From Candidatus Omnitrophota bacterium (GTDB taxonomy: Bacteria; Omnitrophota; Gorgyraeia; 2-01-FULL-45-10): a stretch of 5,065 nucleotides of DNA. Numbering within the stretch: position 1 is the stretch's first letter; every line of letters begins with the position of its first letter. The notes under the pieces are model-generated. The model ran no database searches and was not told the origin of the DNA. It was given only the letters and a program-made list of their open reading frames with translations. Of the stretch, positions 1 through 4,069 are shown in pieces. Where the stretch lies: NCBI GenBank assembly GCA_026387165.1, contig JAPLMG010000064.1, forward strand, positions 1 through 5,065, given 5' to 3'. A program made the translations under genes and the position numbers.

Positions 1-3
1 AAA

Positions 4-642
4 GTGATAAAGAATGTCCTCGTCACGGCGGGACCCACCCGTGAAAAGATAGACCCGGTAAGGTACATATCAAACTATTCCACAGGACTCTTCGGATATG
101 AGATAGCCCGCAACGCGAAGTCGCGCGGGCTTTCTGTCACTTTGGTTAGCGGCCCGGCGCTCTTGAAGGCGCCTGAAGGGGTGAGGCTCGTCTGCGTGGA
201 GAGCGCCGGCGATATGAGGGCCGCGGTGCTGAAGTTTTTAACCTGGTCCGACTGCGTGATCATGACGGCGGCTGTGGCGGATTGGCGGCCCAAACATTCC
301 TCCGGGCGCAAGATAAAAAAGTGCGGCACCGGAAATATCGAGCTGGTCGAGAATCCGGATATATTAGCCGAGGTCGGCAGGCTGAAGAAGAAAAGAGTGA
401 CGGTAGGGTTCGCGCTCGAGACGGAAAACTTAGAAAAGAACGCGTTAAAAAAACTGAAAGACAAGAACTTAGACATTATAGTGGCAAATAGATTGACCTC
501 AAAGAGGAGCGTTTTTGGGGATAAGGCGCTCGATGTGGTGATCATAGACAGGTTCGGGGTCCTGACGAGGATATTCAATAAACGTAAGTCAAAATTAGCC
601 AAGATTATTCTTGACAAGGCGTTGAAGTTTCGAATACACTAG
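4..642 (+). CDS. coaB: Phosphopantothenoylcysteine synthetase, stand-alone CoaB
   Basis: Joins 4'-phosphopantothenate to cysteine using a nucleotide triphosphate, the second step from pantothenate to coenzyme A, in the cytosol. At 212 aa it matches the CoaB (DFP) half of CoaBC alone. Visible family motifs are the N-terminal Rossmann-like VLVTAGPTREKIDPVRYISN (5-24) and STG (26-28), AAVADWRP (89-96), ENPDIL (116-121), GFALET (135-140), the K-D-K-N-L-D-I-I-V-A-N stretch (152-162) and FGDKALDVVIIDR (171-183). The GTG start puts the protein right at the glycine-rich motif, as in stand-alone CoaB. However, only 3 nt precede it and that codon is in frame, so a longer protein or a CoaC-CoaB fusion beginning outside the window cannot be excluded. 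The next gene starts 5 nt after the stop, suggesting cotranscription. Confidence 0.92.
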   Translation: MIKNVLVTAGPTREKIDPVRYISNYSTGLFGYEIARNAKSRGLSVTLVSGPALLKAPEGVRLVCVESAGDMRAAVLKFLTWSDCVIMTAAVADWRPKHSSGRKIKKCGTGNIELVENPDILAEVGRLKKKRVTVGFALETENLEKNALKKLKDKNLDIIVANRLTSKRSVFGDKALDVVIIDRFGVLTRIFNKRKSKLAKIILDKALKFRIH

Positions 643-647
643 ATTGT

Positions 648-1094
648 ATGATGGCGGCGAGAAGAGGATTTACGCTGGTGGAGCTGTTGATCGTGGTCAC
701 GATGTTTGTGATCACGTTTTGCGCTCTCACGCCTTTCGTAAACAGGATGCGCGAGAGAGCCGACGTGATAAAGTGTTCGGAGAACGTACGCCTATTGAGC
801 CTGGCCCTGCATATGTATGCGGCGGACCATGATGACGCGTTCCCGCCGGATCTCGGGAGCCTCTATCCGGGCTATGTCAAAGAAGAGCAGATCTTTGACT
901 GCCCCGCGAGTAAATTTATAGGCACCGCGGCCGGGAGCGATTACGAATATATCTCCGGGCTGTCGGAGTCATCGATGCTCGCGGACGTTATAATTTACGA
1001 CCGGGACGGCAATCACAATGATCTGGGGCGGAATGTCGTCAGGGTGAACGGCTCCGTAGAGTGGGTGCATAGCGCCGATGGCAAGCCAAGATAA
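648..1094 (+). CDS. Type IV pilin-like prepilin / type II secretion pseudopilin
   Basis: 148 aa with a textbook class III prepilin signal. A short basic leader (MMAARRG) is followed by FTLVELLIVV, with predicted cleavage by prepilin peptidase between Gly7 and Phe8 and the conserved Glu at position 5 of the mature chain (Glu12). Residues 8-30 form the hydrophobic helix that holds the subunit in the inner membrane before assembly. The C-terminal part (NHNDLGRNVVRVNGSVEWV, about 122-140) resembles the H-x-DG end of the short pseudopilins found in Planctomycetes/Omnitrophota-type genomes. Cys44 and Cys85 could form a disulfide. It is probably a minor pseudopilin of a secretion or pilus system, but no secretion genes are adjacent. 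A second ATG follows at 651. There is no clear Shine-Dalgarno site, so translation may be coupled to coaB 5 nt upstream. Confidence 0.85.
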   Translation: MMAARRGFTLVELLIVVTMFVITFCALTPFVNRMRERADVIKCSENVRLLSLALHMYAADHDDAFPPDLGSLYPGYVKEEQIFDCPASKFIGTAAGSDYEYISGLSESSMLADVIIYDRDGNHNDLGRNVVRVNGSVEWVHSADGKPR

Positions 1095-1100
1095 GGTACG

Positions 1101-1214
1101 ATGGGAGTCAAATATAAAGTTAATGAAAATTTCTTCAAGACATGGTCTCGAAGCAGTTCTTACGTTTTGGGGCTTTTGTTTGCAGACGGCATTTTGAGAT
1201 TCGATCTTTACATA
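1101..1214 (+). pseudogene. N-terminal remnant of a LAGLIDADG homing endonuclease
   Basis: The ATG at 1101, 6 nt after the pseudopilin stop, begins MGVKYKVNENFFKTWS, then SSSYVLGLLFADG. This is the usual opening of a family of free-standing LAGLIDADG endonucleases, where YVLG..FADG is the first dodecapeptide helix with its metal-binding Asp. After about 38 codons the frame enters the palindromic repeat at 1215 and no longer looks like the family, so the nuclease core is missing. The frame nominally continues to 1301, but that part encodes repeat sequence. Family assignment rests on my recognition of this short N-terminus. Confidence 0.6.
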
Positions 1215-1306
1215 CCCCTCACCCTTGCCCTCTCCCCTAAAGGGGAGAGGGGATTTCCTCATAATTTCCTCTCCCCCTTTAGGGGGAGAGGATTAAGGTG
1301 AGGGGG
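1215..1306. repeat. 92-bp palindromic C/G-run repeat (MITE-like)
   Basis: The left end reads CCCCTCACCCTTGCCCTCTC and the right end is its near reverse complement (…GAGAGGATTAAGGTGAGGGG). Each arm also contains its own small palindrome, CTCCCCTAAAGGGGAG on the left and CTCCCCCTTTAGGGGGAG on the right. The whole can fold as one long hairpin or as two smaller ones. Repeats with this CCCTCACCC…CCTCTCCCC signature are dispersed in many bacterial genomes. No target-site duplication is obvious. It splits the LAGLIDADG remnant and could also terminate transcription after the pseudopilin. Confidence 0.85.
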
Positions 1307-1307
1307 A

Positions 1308-1433
1308 AATTGTGCTAACTTGGACAGCAGTGATCTCGACCGTAAATATTTAAAATATGAAAAACTATTTTTGGCCCCAGACGCTTTTAGGTGTGAGAAT
1401 ATTTTTGATAAGCAATCGAGGGCCTGGAATTGA
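1308..1433 (+). pseudogene. Possible C-terminal remnant of the same LAGLIDADG gene
   Basis: Directly after the repeat an open frame of about 41 codons with no start codon ends at TGA 1431-1433. Part of it reads SDLDRKYLKYEKLF (about 1326-1367), which resembles the charged L-x-R-K-Y-x-K-Y tail at the end of many LAGLIDADG endonucleases. With the N-terminal piece upstream, the simplest reading is a gene whose middle was lost when the repeat was acquired. The resemblance is short and the assignment tentative; it could be unrelated debris. Confidence 0.35.
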
Positions 1434-1443
1434 AGCAACCGAA

Positions 1444-1519
1444 GGCGGCGTACCCAAGTGGCAAAGGGAAGAGTCTGCAAAACTCTGATTCAGCGGTTCA
1501 ATTCCGCTCGCCGCCTCCA
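1444..1519 (+). tRNA. tRNA-Cys (GCA)
   Basis: A full cloverleaf is visible. The acceptor GGCGGCG (1444-1450) pairs with CGCCGCC (1509-1515). The anticodon stem AGAGT/ACTCT encloses the loop CTGCAAA with anticodon GCA. The T arm is AGCGG-TTCAATT-CCGCT. The discriminator is U (1516), the base typical of tRNA-Cys, and CCA is encoded (1517-1519). The final A is also the first base of the hairpin repeat that follows, so the 3' end abuts a repeat with no spacer. Confidence 0.96.
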
Positions 1520-1600
1520 TTCTACTTCGCTCAAAGCTTTTCTCCGCATAGAGGCGGATCCGCCGATCTTTGTGGCGGAAGCTTTGAGCTTCGTAGGAAT
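1519..1600 (-). repeat. Hairpin element copy A (GAA/GAA-loop family)
   Basis: Left arm ATTC-TAC-TTC-GCTCAAAGCTT (1519-1539) faces right arm AAGCTTTGAGC-TTC-GTA-G-GAAT (1579-1600). Read on the minus strand this gives outer helix ATTC/GAAT, an extra C, helix TAC/GTA, an unpaired GAA facing GAA, then an 11-bp inner helix. The loop region carries the perfect palindrome GGCGGATCCGCC (1553-1564), which recurs at 2221. The element begins on the terminal A of the tRNA-Cys CCA. Confidence 0.8.
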
Positions 1601-1614
1601 GTCCCTACGAAGCC

Positions 1615-1718
1615 ATTCTGCTTCGCCCTTCGGCAGGGAATAGCCGGTAGGGTCCGCCTTCGCCAAGGCTTCGGCGAGATTTCTTCGAAGCTTTAGCGAA
1701 GAAGAACTTCGCAGGAAT
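1615..1718 (-). repeat. Hairpin element copy G, partly degraded, nested in B
   Basis: Left end ATTC-TGC-TTC-GCC (1615-1627) and right end TTC-GCA-G-GAAT (1708-1718) keep the outer helix, the TGC/GCA helix, the symmetric loop and the bulge of the family. The inner helix is not preserved. The interior holds further hairpins, including TTCTTCG (1681-1687) with CGAAGAA (1697-1703) and a GCCTTCGCCAAGGCTTCGGC segment near 1656-1675. It shares a base with copy C, which starts at 1718. Confidence 0.5.
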
Positions 1719-1771
1719 GGTTCCTACGAAGCGCTACCGCCGTTGGATACTTGAAGCGCGAAGTAGAACCA
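1718..1771 (+). repeat. Hairpin element copy C, nested in B
   Basis: Left arm TGGTTC-C-TAC-GAA-GCGCT (1718-1735) and right arm AGCGC-GAA-GTA-GAACCA (1755-1771), with a 19-nt loop. The architecture equals the other copies, but both the outer helix (TGGTTC/GAACCA) and the inner helix (GCGCT/AGCGC) differ from theirs while staying fully paired. The arms have therefore changed in a compensatory manner. Confidence 0.75.
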
Positions 1772-1829
1772 TATCCGAGCTTTCCGGGTTGAATGGCGAA
1801 GTAGGACACTTTGGCATAAGTAAGCGGGC

Positions 1830-1867
1830 AGCTTCCGCCTGAGGAGGATCAGCCAGAGGCTGAAGCT
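1830..1867. repeat. Imperfect inverted repeat, GGCGGA-type debris
   Basis: AGCTTCCGCCT (1830-1840) pairs with AGGCTGAAGCT (1857-1867) at 10 of 11 positions around a GAGGAGGATCAGCC loop region. It belongs to the GGCGGATCCGCC-like repeat stock seen elsewhere in the window. It lies just outside the inverted repeat that bounds the GIY-YIG/tRNA unit and could act as a hairpin upstream of that gene. Confidence 0.55.
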
Positions 1868-1891
1868 CAGTTTCCGCCAAAATTTTTAACT

Positions 1892-2155
1892 ATGTGCTAT
1901 GTTTATGTATTAAAAAGCTTAAGAAACAGCAAGCGTTATGTCGGTTGCACGAGACTTCATCCCGCAGCAAGGCTTAAGCAACACAACAGCGGTTCTAATA
2001 AATGGTCAAGAGAAAACAGACCATTTAGATTAATATATTCTGAAGCATGCGATATTTTTACCGAAGCAAGAAAAAGAGAGAACTATTTAAAAACAAGCAG
2101 TAGGCGTAGGTTTATCAAGGGGCGCATAGCGCAGCTGGTTAGCGCGCCACGTTGA
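1892..2155 (+). CDS. Single-domain GIY-YIG endonuclease with tRNA-encoded C-terminus
   Basis: 87 aa with the UvrC-type single-domain GIY-YIG fold: MCYVYVLKS (GIY strand), RYVGCT (15-20, the YIG strand), AARLKQHNSG (25-34, with the likely catalytic Arg27), RPFRLIYSE (43-51), and EARKREN (58-64, with the likely metal-binding Glu63) followed by YLKTSSRRRFIK. These small proteins are predicted DNA nucleases, usually of unknown role. Codon 77 begins exactly at the first base of tRNA-Val, so residues 77-87 (GRIAQLVSAPR) and the stop are read from the tRNA gene. That tail is not part of the domain. No strong Shine-Dalgarno site precedes the ATG, only an AT-rich stretch. Codons are more AT-rich than in coaB. 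Confidence 0.85.
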   Translation: MCYVYVLKSLRNSKRYVGCTRLHPAARLKQHNSGSNKWSRENRPFRLIYSEACDIFTEARKRENYLKTSSRRRFIKGRIAQLVSAPR

Positions 2156-2196
2156 CATCGTGGAGGTCATAGGTTCGATCCCTATTGCGCCCACCA
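2120..2196 (+). tRNA. tRNA-Val (GAC)
   Basis: Acceptor GGGCGCA (2120-2126) pairs with TGCGCCC (2186-2192). The anticodon stem CCACG/CGTGG encloses TTGACAT with anticodon GAC. The T arm is ATAGG-TTCGATC-CCTAT, the discriminator is A and CCA is encoded (2194-2196). All helices are intact, so it looks functional. The first 36 nt double as the 3' end of the GIY-YIG frame. Confidence 0.95.
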
Positions 2197-2220
2197 TTTT
2201 ATCAATGCAGTAAAAATTTT

Positions 2221-2232
2221 GGCGGATCCGCC
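2221..2232. repeat. GGCGGATCCGCC palindrome
   Basis: A perfect 12-bp palindrome identical to 1553-1564 in hairpin copy A. Its left half is also the end of the 16-bp inverted repeat that bounds the GIY-YIG/tRNA-Val unit. Confidence 0.8.
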
Positions 2233-2247
2233 ATGAGTTGCGTAAGG

Positions 2248-2321
2248 TCGGGTGTAGGCGGAGGTTAGAGTACTACCTTGACATGGTATGGGTCACAGGT
2301 TCGAGCCCTGTGCTGCCCACC
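2248..2321 (+). pseudogene. Decayed tRNA-Val (GAC)
   Basis: The 3' half is clearly a tRNA: anticodon loop TTGACAT (2278-2284, anticodon GAC), a T arm ACAGG-TTCGAGC-CCTGT with perfect pairing, the 3' acceptor strand GCTGCCC (2312-2318), then A and CC without the final A. The 5' half is broken. The expected GGGCAGC is replaced by TCGGGTG, the 5' D-stem strand is GGCG instead of a GCTC-like sequence, and one anticodon-stem pair is lost (CTACC/GGTAT). It has the same anticodon as the intact tRNA-Val about 50 nt upstream but a different body, so it is not a recent duplicate. Automated tRNA finders may call it as a low-scoring tRNA. Confidence 0.7.
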
Positions 2322-2336
2322 TTTTAAAGAGGAAGC

Positions 2337-2378
2337 ATGCAATACGTCTATGTTTTACTGAGCTTAAAATTATATTGA
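2337..2378 (+). pseudogene. N-terminal remnant of a second GIY-YIG gene
   Basis: ATG 2337 opens MQYVYVLLSLKLY and stops at TGA 2376-2378. The opening matches the start of the intact gene at 1892 (MCYVYVLKSL…) and the usual M-x-Y-V-Y-V-L-x-S-L-K of the family. LY would correspond to the second strand after a small deletion. A purine-rich AGAGGAAG precedes the ATG. Only 13 codons survive; the rest has been replaced by the promoter region of the next operon. Confidence 0.6.
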
Positions 2379-2402
2379 CAAGCCGCATCATGGCTGTATA
2401 AT
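2375..2402 (+). promoter_or_regulatory. Near-consensus sigma-70 promoter for the DUF5678/protease operon
   Basis: TTGACA (2375-2380) and TATAAT (2397-2402) are both perfect consensus hexamers separated by 16 bp. Transcription would start near 2409, about 20 nt before the ATG at 2428. The -35 box overlaps the stop codon of the GIY-YIG remnant. Confidence 0.85.
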
Positions 2403-2427
2403 TAAGCCATCGATAGAGGAGTGTTTT

Positions 2428-2619
2428 ATGGGAGAAGCTATGAACAGAACAAAGATTTTCGAAAAATACCAGAATAAATGGGTTGCCCTGACGAGCGATG
2501 ATAAGATTATAAGCGCGGGCGCGACCATAAAAGAAGTTCTGGCAAAAGCCATCAAAAAGGGGTTCGAAGACCCCATTATAGCGAAGATGCCGGATCTTAA
2601 ATTCGACTATCTCTTATAA
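2428..2619 (+). CDS. DUF5678-like small protein
   Basis: 63 aa. The core KYQNKWVALTSDDKIISAG (13-31), followed by ATIKEVLAKAIKKGFEDPIIAKMP (32-55), matches the pattern of DUF5678: 'Y..KWVAL…D..VI..G.T.KE.…A..KG..DPI..K.P'. The family has no established biochemical function. The start is set by a strong AGAGGAG (2415-2421) 6 nt before the ATG, with a consensus promoter just upstream. Its stop overlaps the next start (TAATG, 2617-2621), so the two proteins are almost certainly made together. An antitoxin-like or adaptor role for the protease-like partner is possible but unproven. Confidence 0.75.
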   Translation: MGEAMNRTKIFEKYQNKWVALTSDDKIISAGATIKEVLAKAIKKGFEDPIIAKMPDLKFDYLL

Positions 2620-3095
2620 TGACCTATCGGTATCCGTACACCTGCATTTCAAATCCTGTCCTACCTACTGTAGCAAAGCACAGATTCGAACCTCTCATCA
2701 GGATAGGCCTCCAGCGCGGTAGTAATGTTCTAAGGATCGAAACCTATATCGACACGGGCTCTCAATGGTGTTTGTTTGATAATGGCTTCGCGAAGCTCTT
2801 AGGGATCGACGATTATAAGGATACAAAAGACAAGGTCTCGCTTTCCGGTGTCGGAGGGAAACAGCCGGAGAATATAGGGTATTTTCACGACCTGAGGCTG
2901 CTTGTATTCAAAGATAATAAAAATCTCAAAATCCAGAACGCATGGCCGATAGATACGAAGATCGGTTTCTTGAATAGGTCTATCGGTTTTGCCGGGGTAC
3001 TCGGTGTCTATGGCTTTCTGGATCAATTCCGATTTAAGACAGACGTTCCCGCAGGATACTTCGAGCTAGAACCCATCTACCATGTCGAAGATTAA
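2619..3095 (+). CDS. Retropepsin-like (clan AA) aspartic protease-like protein
   Basis: 158 aa. ETYIDTGSQWCLF (41-53) is the hydrophobic-D-T-G-S catalytic loop of retropepsin-like aspartic proteases, with Asp45 as the predicted catalytic residue. SLSGVGGK (74-81) lies where the flap or adjacent turn is expected. FAGVLGVYGFLDQF (124-137) resembles the hydrophobic-hydrophobic-Gly motif that closes the fold, commonly 'ILG..G…F'. Proteins of this type act as homodimers. There is no signal peptide or membrane segment, so it is probably cytosolic. It starts by a one-base overlap with the DUF5678-like gene and has no Shine-Dalgarno site of its own, so translation is coupled. The substrate is unknown. 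Confidence 0.75.
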   Translation: MTYRYPYTCISNPVLPTVAKHRFEPLIRIGLQRGSNVLRIETYIDTGSQWCLFDNGFAKLLGIDDYKDTKDKVSLSGVGGKQPENIGYFHDLRLLVFKDNKNLKIQNAWPIDTKIGFLNRSIGFAGVLGVYGFLDQFRFKTDVPAGYFELEPIYHVED

Positions 3096-3160
3096 AATAG
3101 TTATAAATACGTTGGGAAACAGGCCAGTTTAGGCCTGGACATTTTAGGCAAAATAGGAAT

Positions 3161-3202
3161 GCCCTTCGACAAGCTCAGGGCAATGGTGAGCAAAGTTGAA
3201 CC
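3161..3202. repeat. CCTTCGACAAGCTCAGG-type dispersed repeat
   Basis: GCCCT (3161-3165) and AGGGC (3177-3181) enclose the TCGACAAGCTC core. It is followed by GGTGAGCAAAGTTGAACC, which resembles the second half of the composite 'CCTTCGACAAGCTCAGG…GGTGAGC…GAACC' repeat widespread in bacterial genomes. Part of that second half (ATGGTGAGCAAAG) recurs at 3326-3338 without the first half. Confidence 0.65.
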
Positions 3203-3263
3203 ATGTCCGTAGACATTGACGGACATTGTGTAACCATATATGCTGCAAAGCGTTATAGCTTTA

Positions 3264-3306
3264 TGTCCATCAAAAAAGTGGACAAAACAGACACTTTTTT
3301 AGGACA
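3264..3306. repeat. Hairpin TGTCC..AAAAAAGTG / CACTTTTTT.GGACA
   Basis: TGTCC (3264-3268) and AAAAAAGTG (3272-3280) pair with GGACA (3302-3306) and CACTTTTTT (3292-3300). The loop is 11 nt, with an unpaired ATC on the left and A on the right. The T-run and following ATTTTGTCT could serve as a weak terminator for the protease operon, about 170 nt after its stop. The ends TGTCC/GGACA equal those of hairpin copies B and E, but the GAA loop is absent. Confidence 0.5.
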
Positions 3307-3452
3307 TTTTGTCTCTTGATTGAACATGGTGAGCAAAGCTGTTATTTAAGCGTTGGCCGCGTCGAACCACTCTCTAAAACTCGCCTCTCTGAATTTAAAA
3401 AATCCTTGCCTATTATGGCCAATAATCATATAATAGCGCTACTGAATTTGAC

Positions 3453-3494
3453 CCTTCGACAAAAGCTCAGGGTCAATCCTGAGCCTGTCGAAGG
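3453..3494. repeat. Inverted CCTTCGAC…GTCGAAGG repeat
   Basis: CCTTCGACAAAAGCTCAGG (3453-3471) faces CCTGAGCCTGTCGAAGG (3478/3479-3494), forming a long imperfect hairpin with a GTCAAT-like loop. It is a member of the same dispersed repeat family as 3161-3202. It could act as a bidirectional barrier just upstream of the toxin-antitoxin promoter. Confidence 0.7.
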
Positions 3495-3540
3495 ATTGAG
3501 AGATAATGTGTAGTGGTACACGGTCATTAAACAATTTTGT

Positions 3541-3574
3541 TTGCAATACTTGTATAACCATGTTATACTTGTAT
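3541..3574 (+). promoter_or_regulatory. Toxin-antitoxin promoter with overlapping operator-like repeats
   Basis: TTGCAA (3541-3546) and TATACT (3564-3569) are spaced by 17 bp. Overlapping them is a perfect 7-bp inverted repeat GTATAAC-CAT-GTTATAC (3552-3558/3562-3568) and a direct repeat ACTTGTAT (3548-3555 and 3567-3574). Ribbon-helix-helix antitoxins typically bind short repeats like these over their own promoter, so this is the likely autoregulatory operator. The ribosome site AAGGAGG (3579-3585) follows. Confidence 0.7.
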
Positions 3575-3594
3575 TGTAAAGGAGGATAAAGTAT

Positions 3595-3813
3595 ATGACC
3601 TTATTGAAAGCGTTTCGCCTGCCGGCGGTACTTGTCAACAAATTAGCTTCATTGGCGAAGGCCACGCATCGCAGCGAAACTTTTTATATTATTGATGCCC
3701 TGAAACATTATCTGGAAGACTACGCGGACGCGCAGATCGCGAAAGACCGTTTTAACGACCCTGCATCCAGGATCATTTCCGGCGCCGAAATGAGGGGCAA
3801 GCTTGGTGTATAA
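3595..3813 (+). CDS. Ribbon-helix-helix antitoxin (RelB/CopG-like)
   Basis: 72 aa. LLKAFRLP (3-10) is the DNA-binding beta ribbon. VNKLASLAKATHRSETFYIIDALKHYLEDYAD (about 14-45) supplies the two helices of a RHH fold, with the T-x-R-S-E-T turn typical of antitoxins that carry 'K..gRs.S..i..Al..yl'. The C-terminal part (RFNDPASRIISGAEMRGKLGV) would wrap around the toxin. The start is fixed by a strong AAGGAGG 9 nt upstream. It overlaps the toxin start by a few bases and probably represses its own promoter together with the toxin. Confidence 0.85.
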   Translation: MTLLKAFRLPAVLVNKLASLAKATHRSETFYIIDALKHYLEDYADAQIAKDRFNDPASRIISGAEMRGKLGV

Positions 3814-4063
3814 GGTTGTGTATTTAGATCAGGTCGAACAGGATCTCAAGAAGCTTGATAAGTTCATCATCAAGAAGATCCTCGCCCGGATCGAGACCTA
3901 TCTTGCCAAGGAGCCAAAAGAATTAGGGAAGCCCTTAAAAGGGGAATTTCAGGGGTATTGGCGGTATCGTTGGGGTAATTACAGGGTTATTTACAAAATA
4001 TCGGAGCGGGAAATTTTGATTCTCGTCCTGCGCATCAGCCGCAGAAAAGATGCGTATGATTAA
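3806..4063 (+). CDS. RelE/ParE-family toxin
   Basis: About 85 aa. VYKVVYLDQVEQDLKKLDKF leads into the helical hairpin, then LGKPLKGEFQGYWRYRWGNYRVIYKI and ILVLRISRRKDAYD. The R-x-G/N-x-Y-R-V-I-Y strand and the C-terminal R-R-x-x-x-Y are the hallmark of RelE-type mRNA interferases, and the basic and Tyr residues expected at the active site are present, so it looks intact. I chose GTG 3806, with TGAGGGG (3791-3797) 8 nt upstream; TTG 3803 is the alternative, only 5 nt away. The frame overlaps the antitoxin stop. The stop codon lies 6 nt before tRNA-Leu. ParE-like gyrase inhibition cannot be excluded from sequence alone. Confidence 0.85.
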   Translation: MYKVVYLDQVEQDLKKLDKFIIKKILARIETYLAKEPKELGKPLKGEFQGYWRYRWGNYRVIYKISEREILILVLRISRRKDAYD

Positions 4064-4069
4064 TTTTTT

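Larger units (their letters stand above)
1600..1808 (+). repeat. Hairpin element copy B, outer member with other copies nested inside
   Basis: Arms TGTCC-C-TAC-GAA-GCCATTC (1600-1618) and GAATGGC-GAA-GTA-GGACA (1791-1808) form the same architecture as the other copies: outer helix, bulged C, TAC/GTA, GAA facing GAA, inner helix. The arms are about 170 nt apart because copies G and C sit between them. The right arm with two extra bases, TTGAATGGCGAAGTAGGACA, recurs exactly at 4261-4280. The left arm can alternatively pair with the adjoining right arm of copy A (CTTCGTAGG 1589-1597 with CCTACGAAG 1604-1612). Confidence 0.75.
1873..2226. mobile_element. Putative GIY-YIG/tRNA-Val cassette bounded by 16-bp perfect inverted repeats
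   Basis: TCCGCCAAAATTTTTA (1873-1888) and its exact reverse complement TAAAAATTTTGGCGGA (2211-2226) enclose a 354-bp unit that contains only a GIY-YIG gene (1892-2155) and tRNA-Val (2120-2196). The match stops after 16 bp on both sides. I see no clear target duplication. A perfect 16-bp match over this distance is unlikely by chance, although it could come from two insertions of one repeat in opposite orientations rather than from true element ends. Confidence 0.5.
3096..3540. other. Non-coding, repeat-rich spacer
   Basis: No credible gene is visible in about 445 nt. It holds a small hairpin CAGGCC-AGTTTA-GGCCTG (3120-3137), two CCTTCGACAAGCTCAGG-type repeats (3161-3202 and 3453-3494), a repeated ATGGTGAGCAAAG (3183-3195 and 3326-3338), an inverted pair ATGTCCGT/ACGGACAT around 3203-3227, and a longer hairpin at 3264-3306. 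Open frames here read through these repeats and carry their stock translation (e.g. RVNPEPVEGL), so they are not genes. Confidence 0.7.

Noticed and set aside
75..617. Minus-strand frame of 180 codons opposite coaB
   Set aside because: coaB has clear family motifs across its whole length; the opposite frame has none.
1320..1348. Promoter TTGGAC-17-TAAATA before tRNA-Cys
   Set aside because: The hexamers match consensus poorly and lie inside the probable endonuclease remnant about 100 nt from the tRNA.
1430..1696. Open frame of 88 codons over tRNA-Cys and the hairpin repeats
   Set aside because: It reads through a tRNA and nested repeats; composition and lack of any start signal mark it as a by-product.
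1519..1808. CRISPR array
   Set aside because: The repeats are palindromic, nested and of unequal length, with no regular spacer pattern and no cas genes nearby.
3093..3208. In-frame continuation after the protease stop, including LGLDILGKIGMPFDKL
   Set aside because: The protease frame stays open for about 38 codons after TAA 3093-3095, but its second half is the translation of the CCTTCGACAAGCTCAGG repeat and I see no support for readthrough or a lost domain.
3316..3513. Open frame of 65 codons before the toxin-antitoxin module
   Set aside because: Its C-terminal part is the stock translation of a dispersed repeat (RVNPEPVEGL), it has no ribosome site, and the rest shows no domain.
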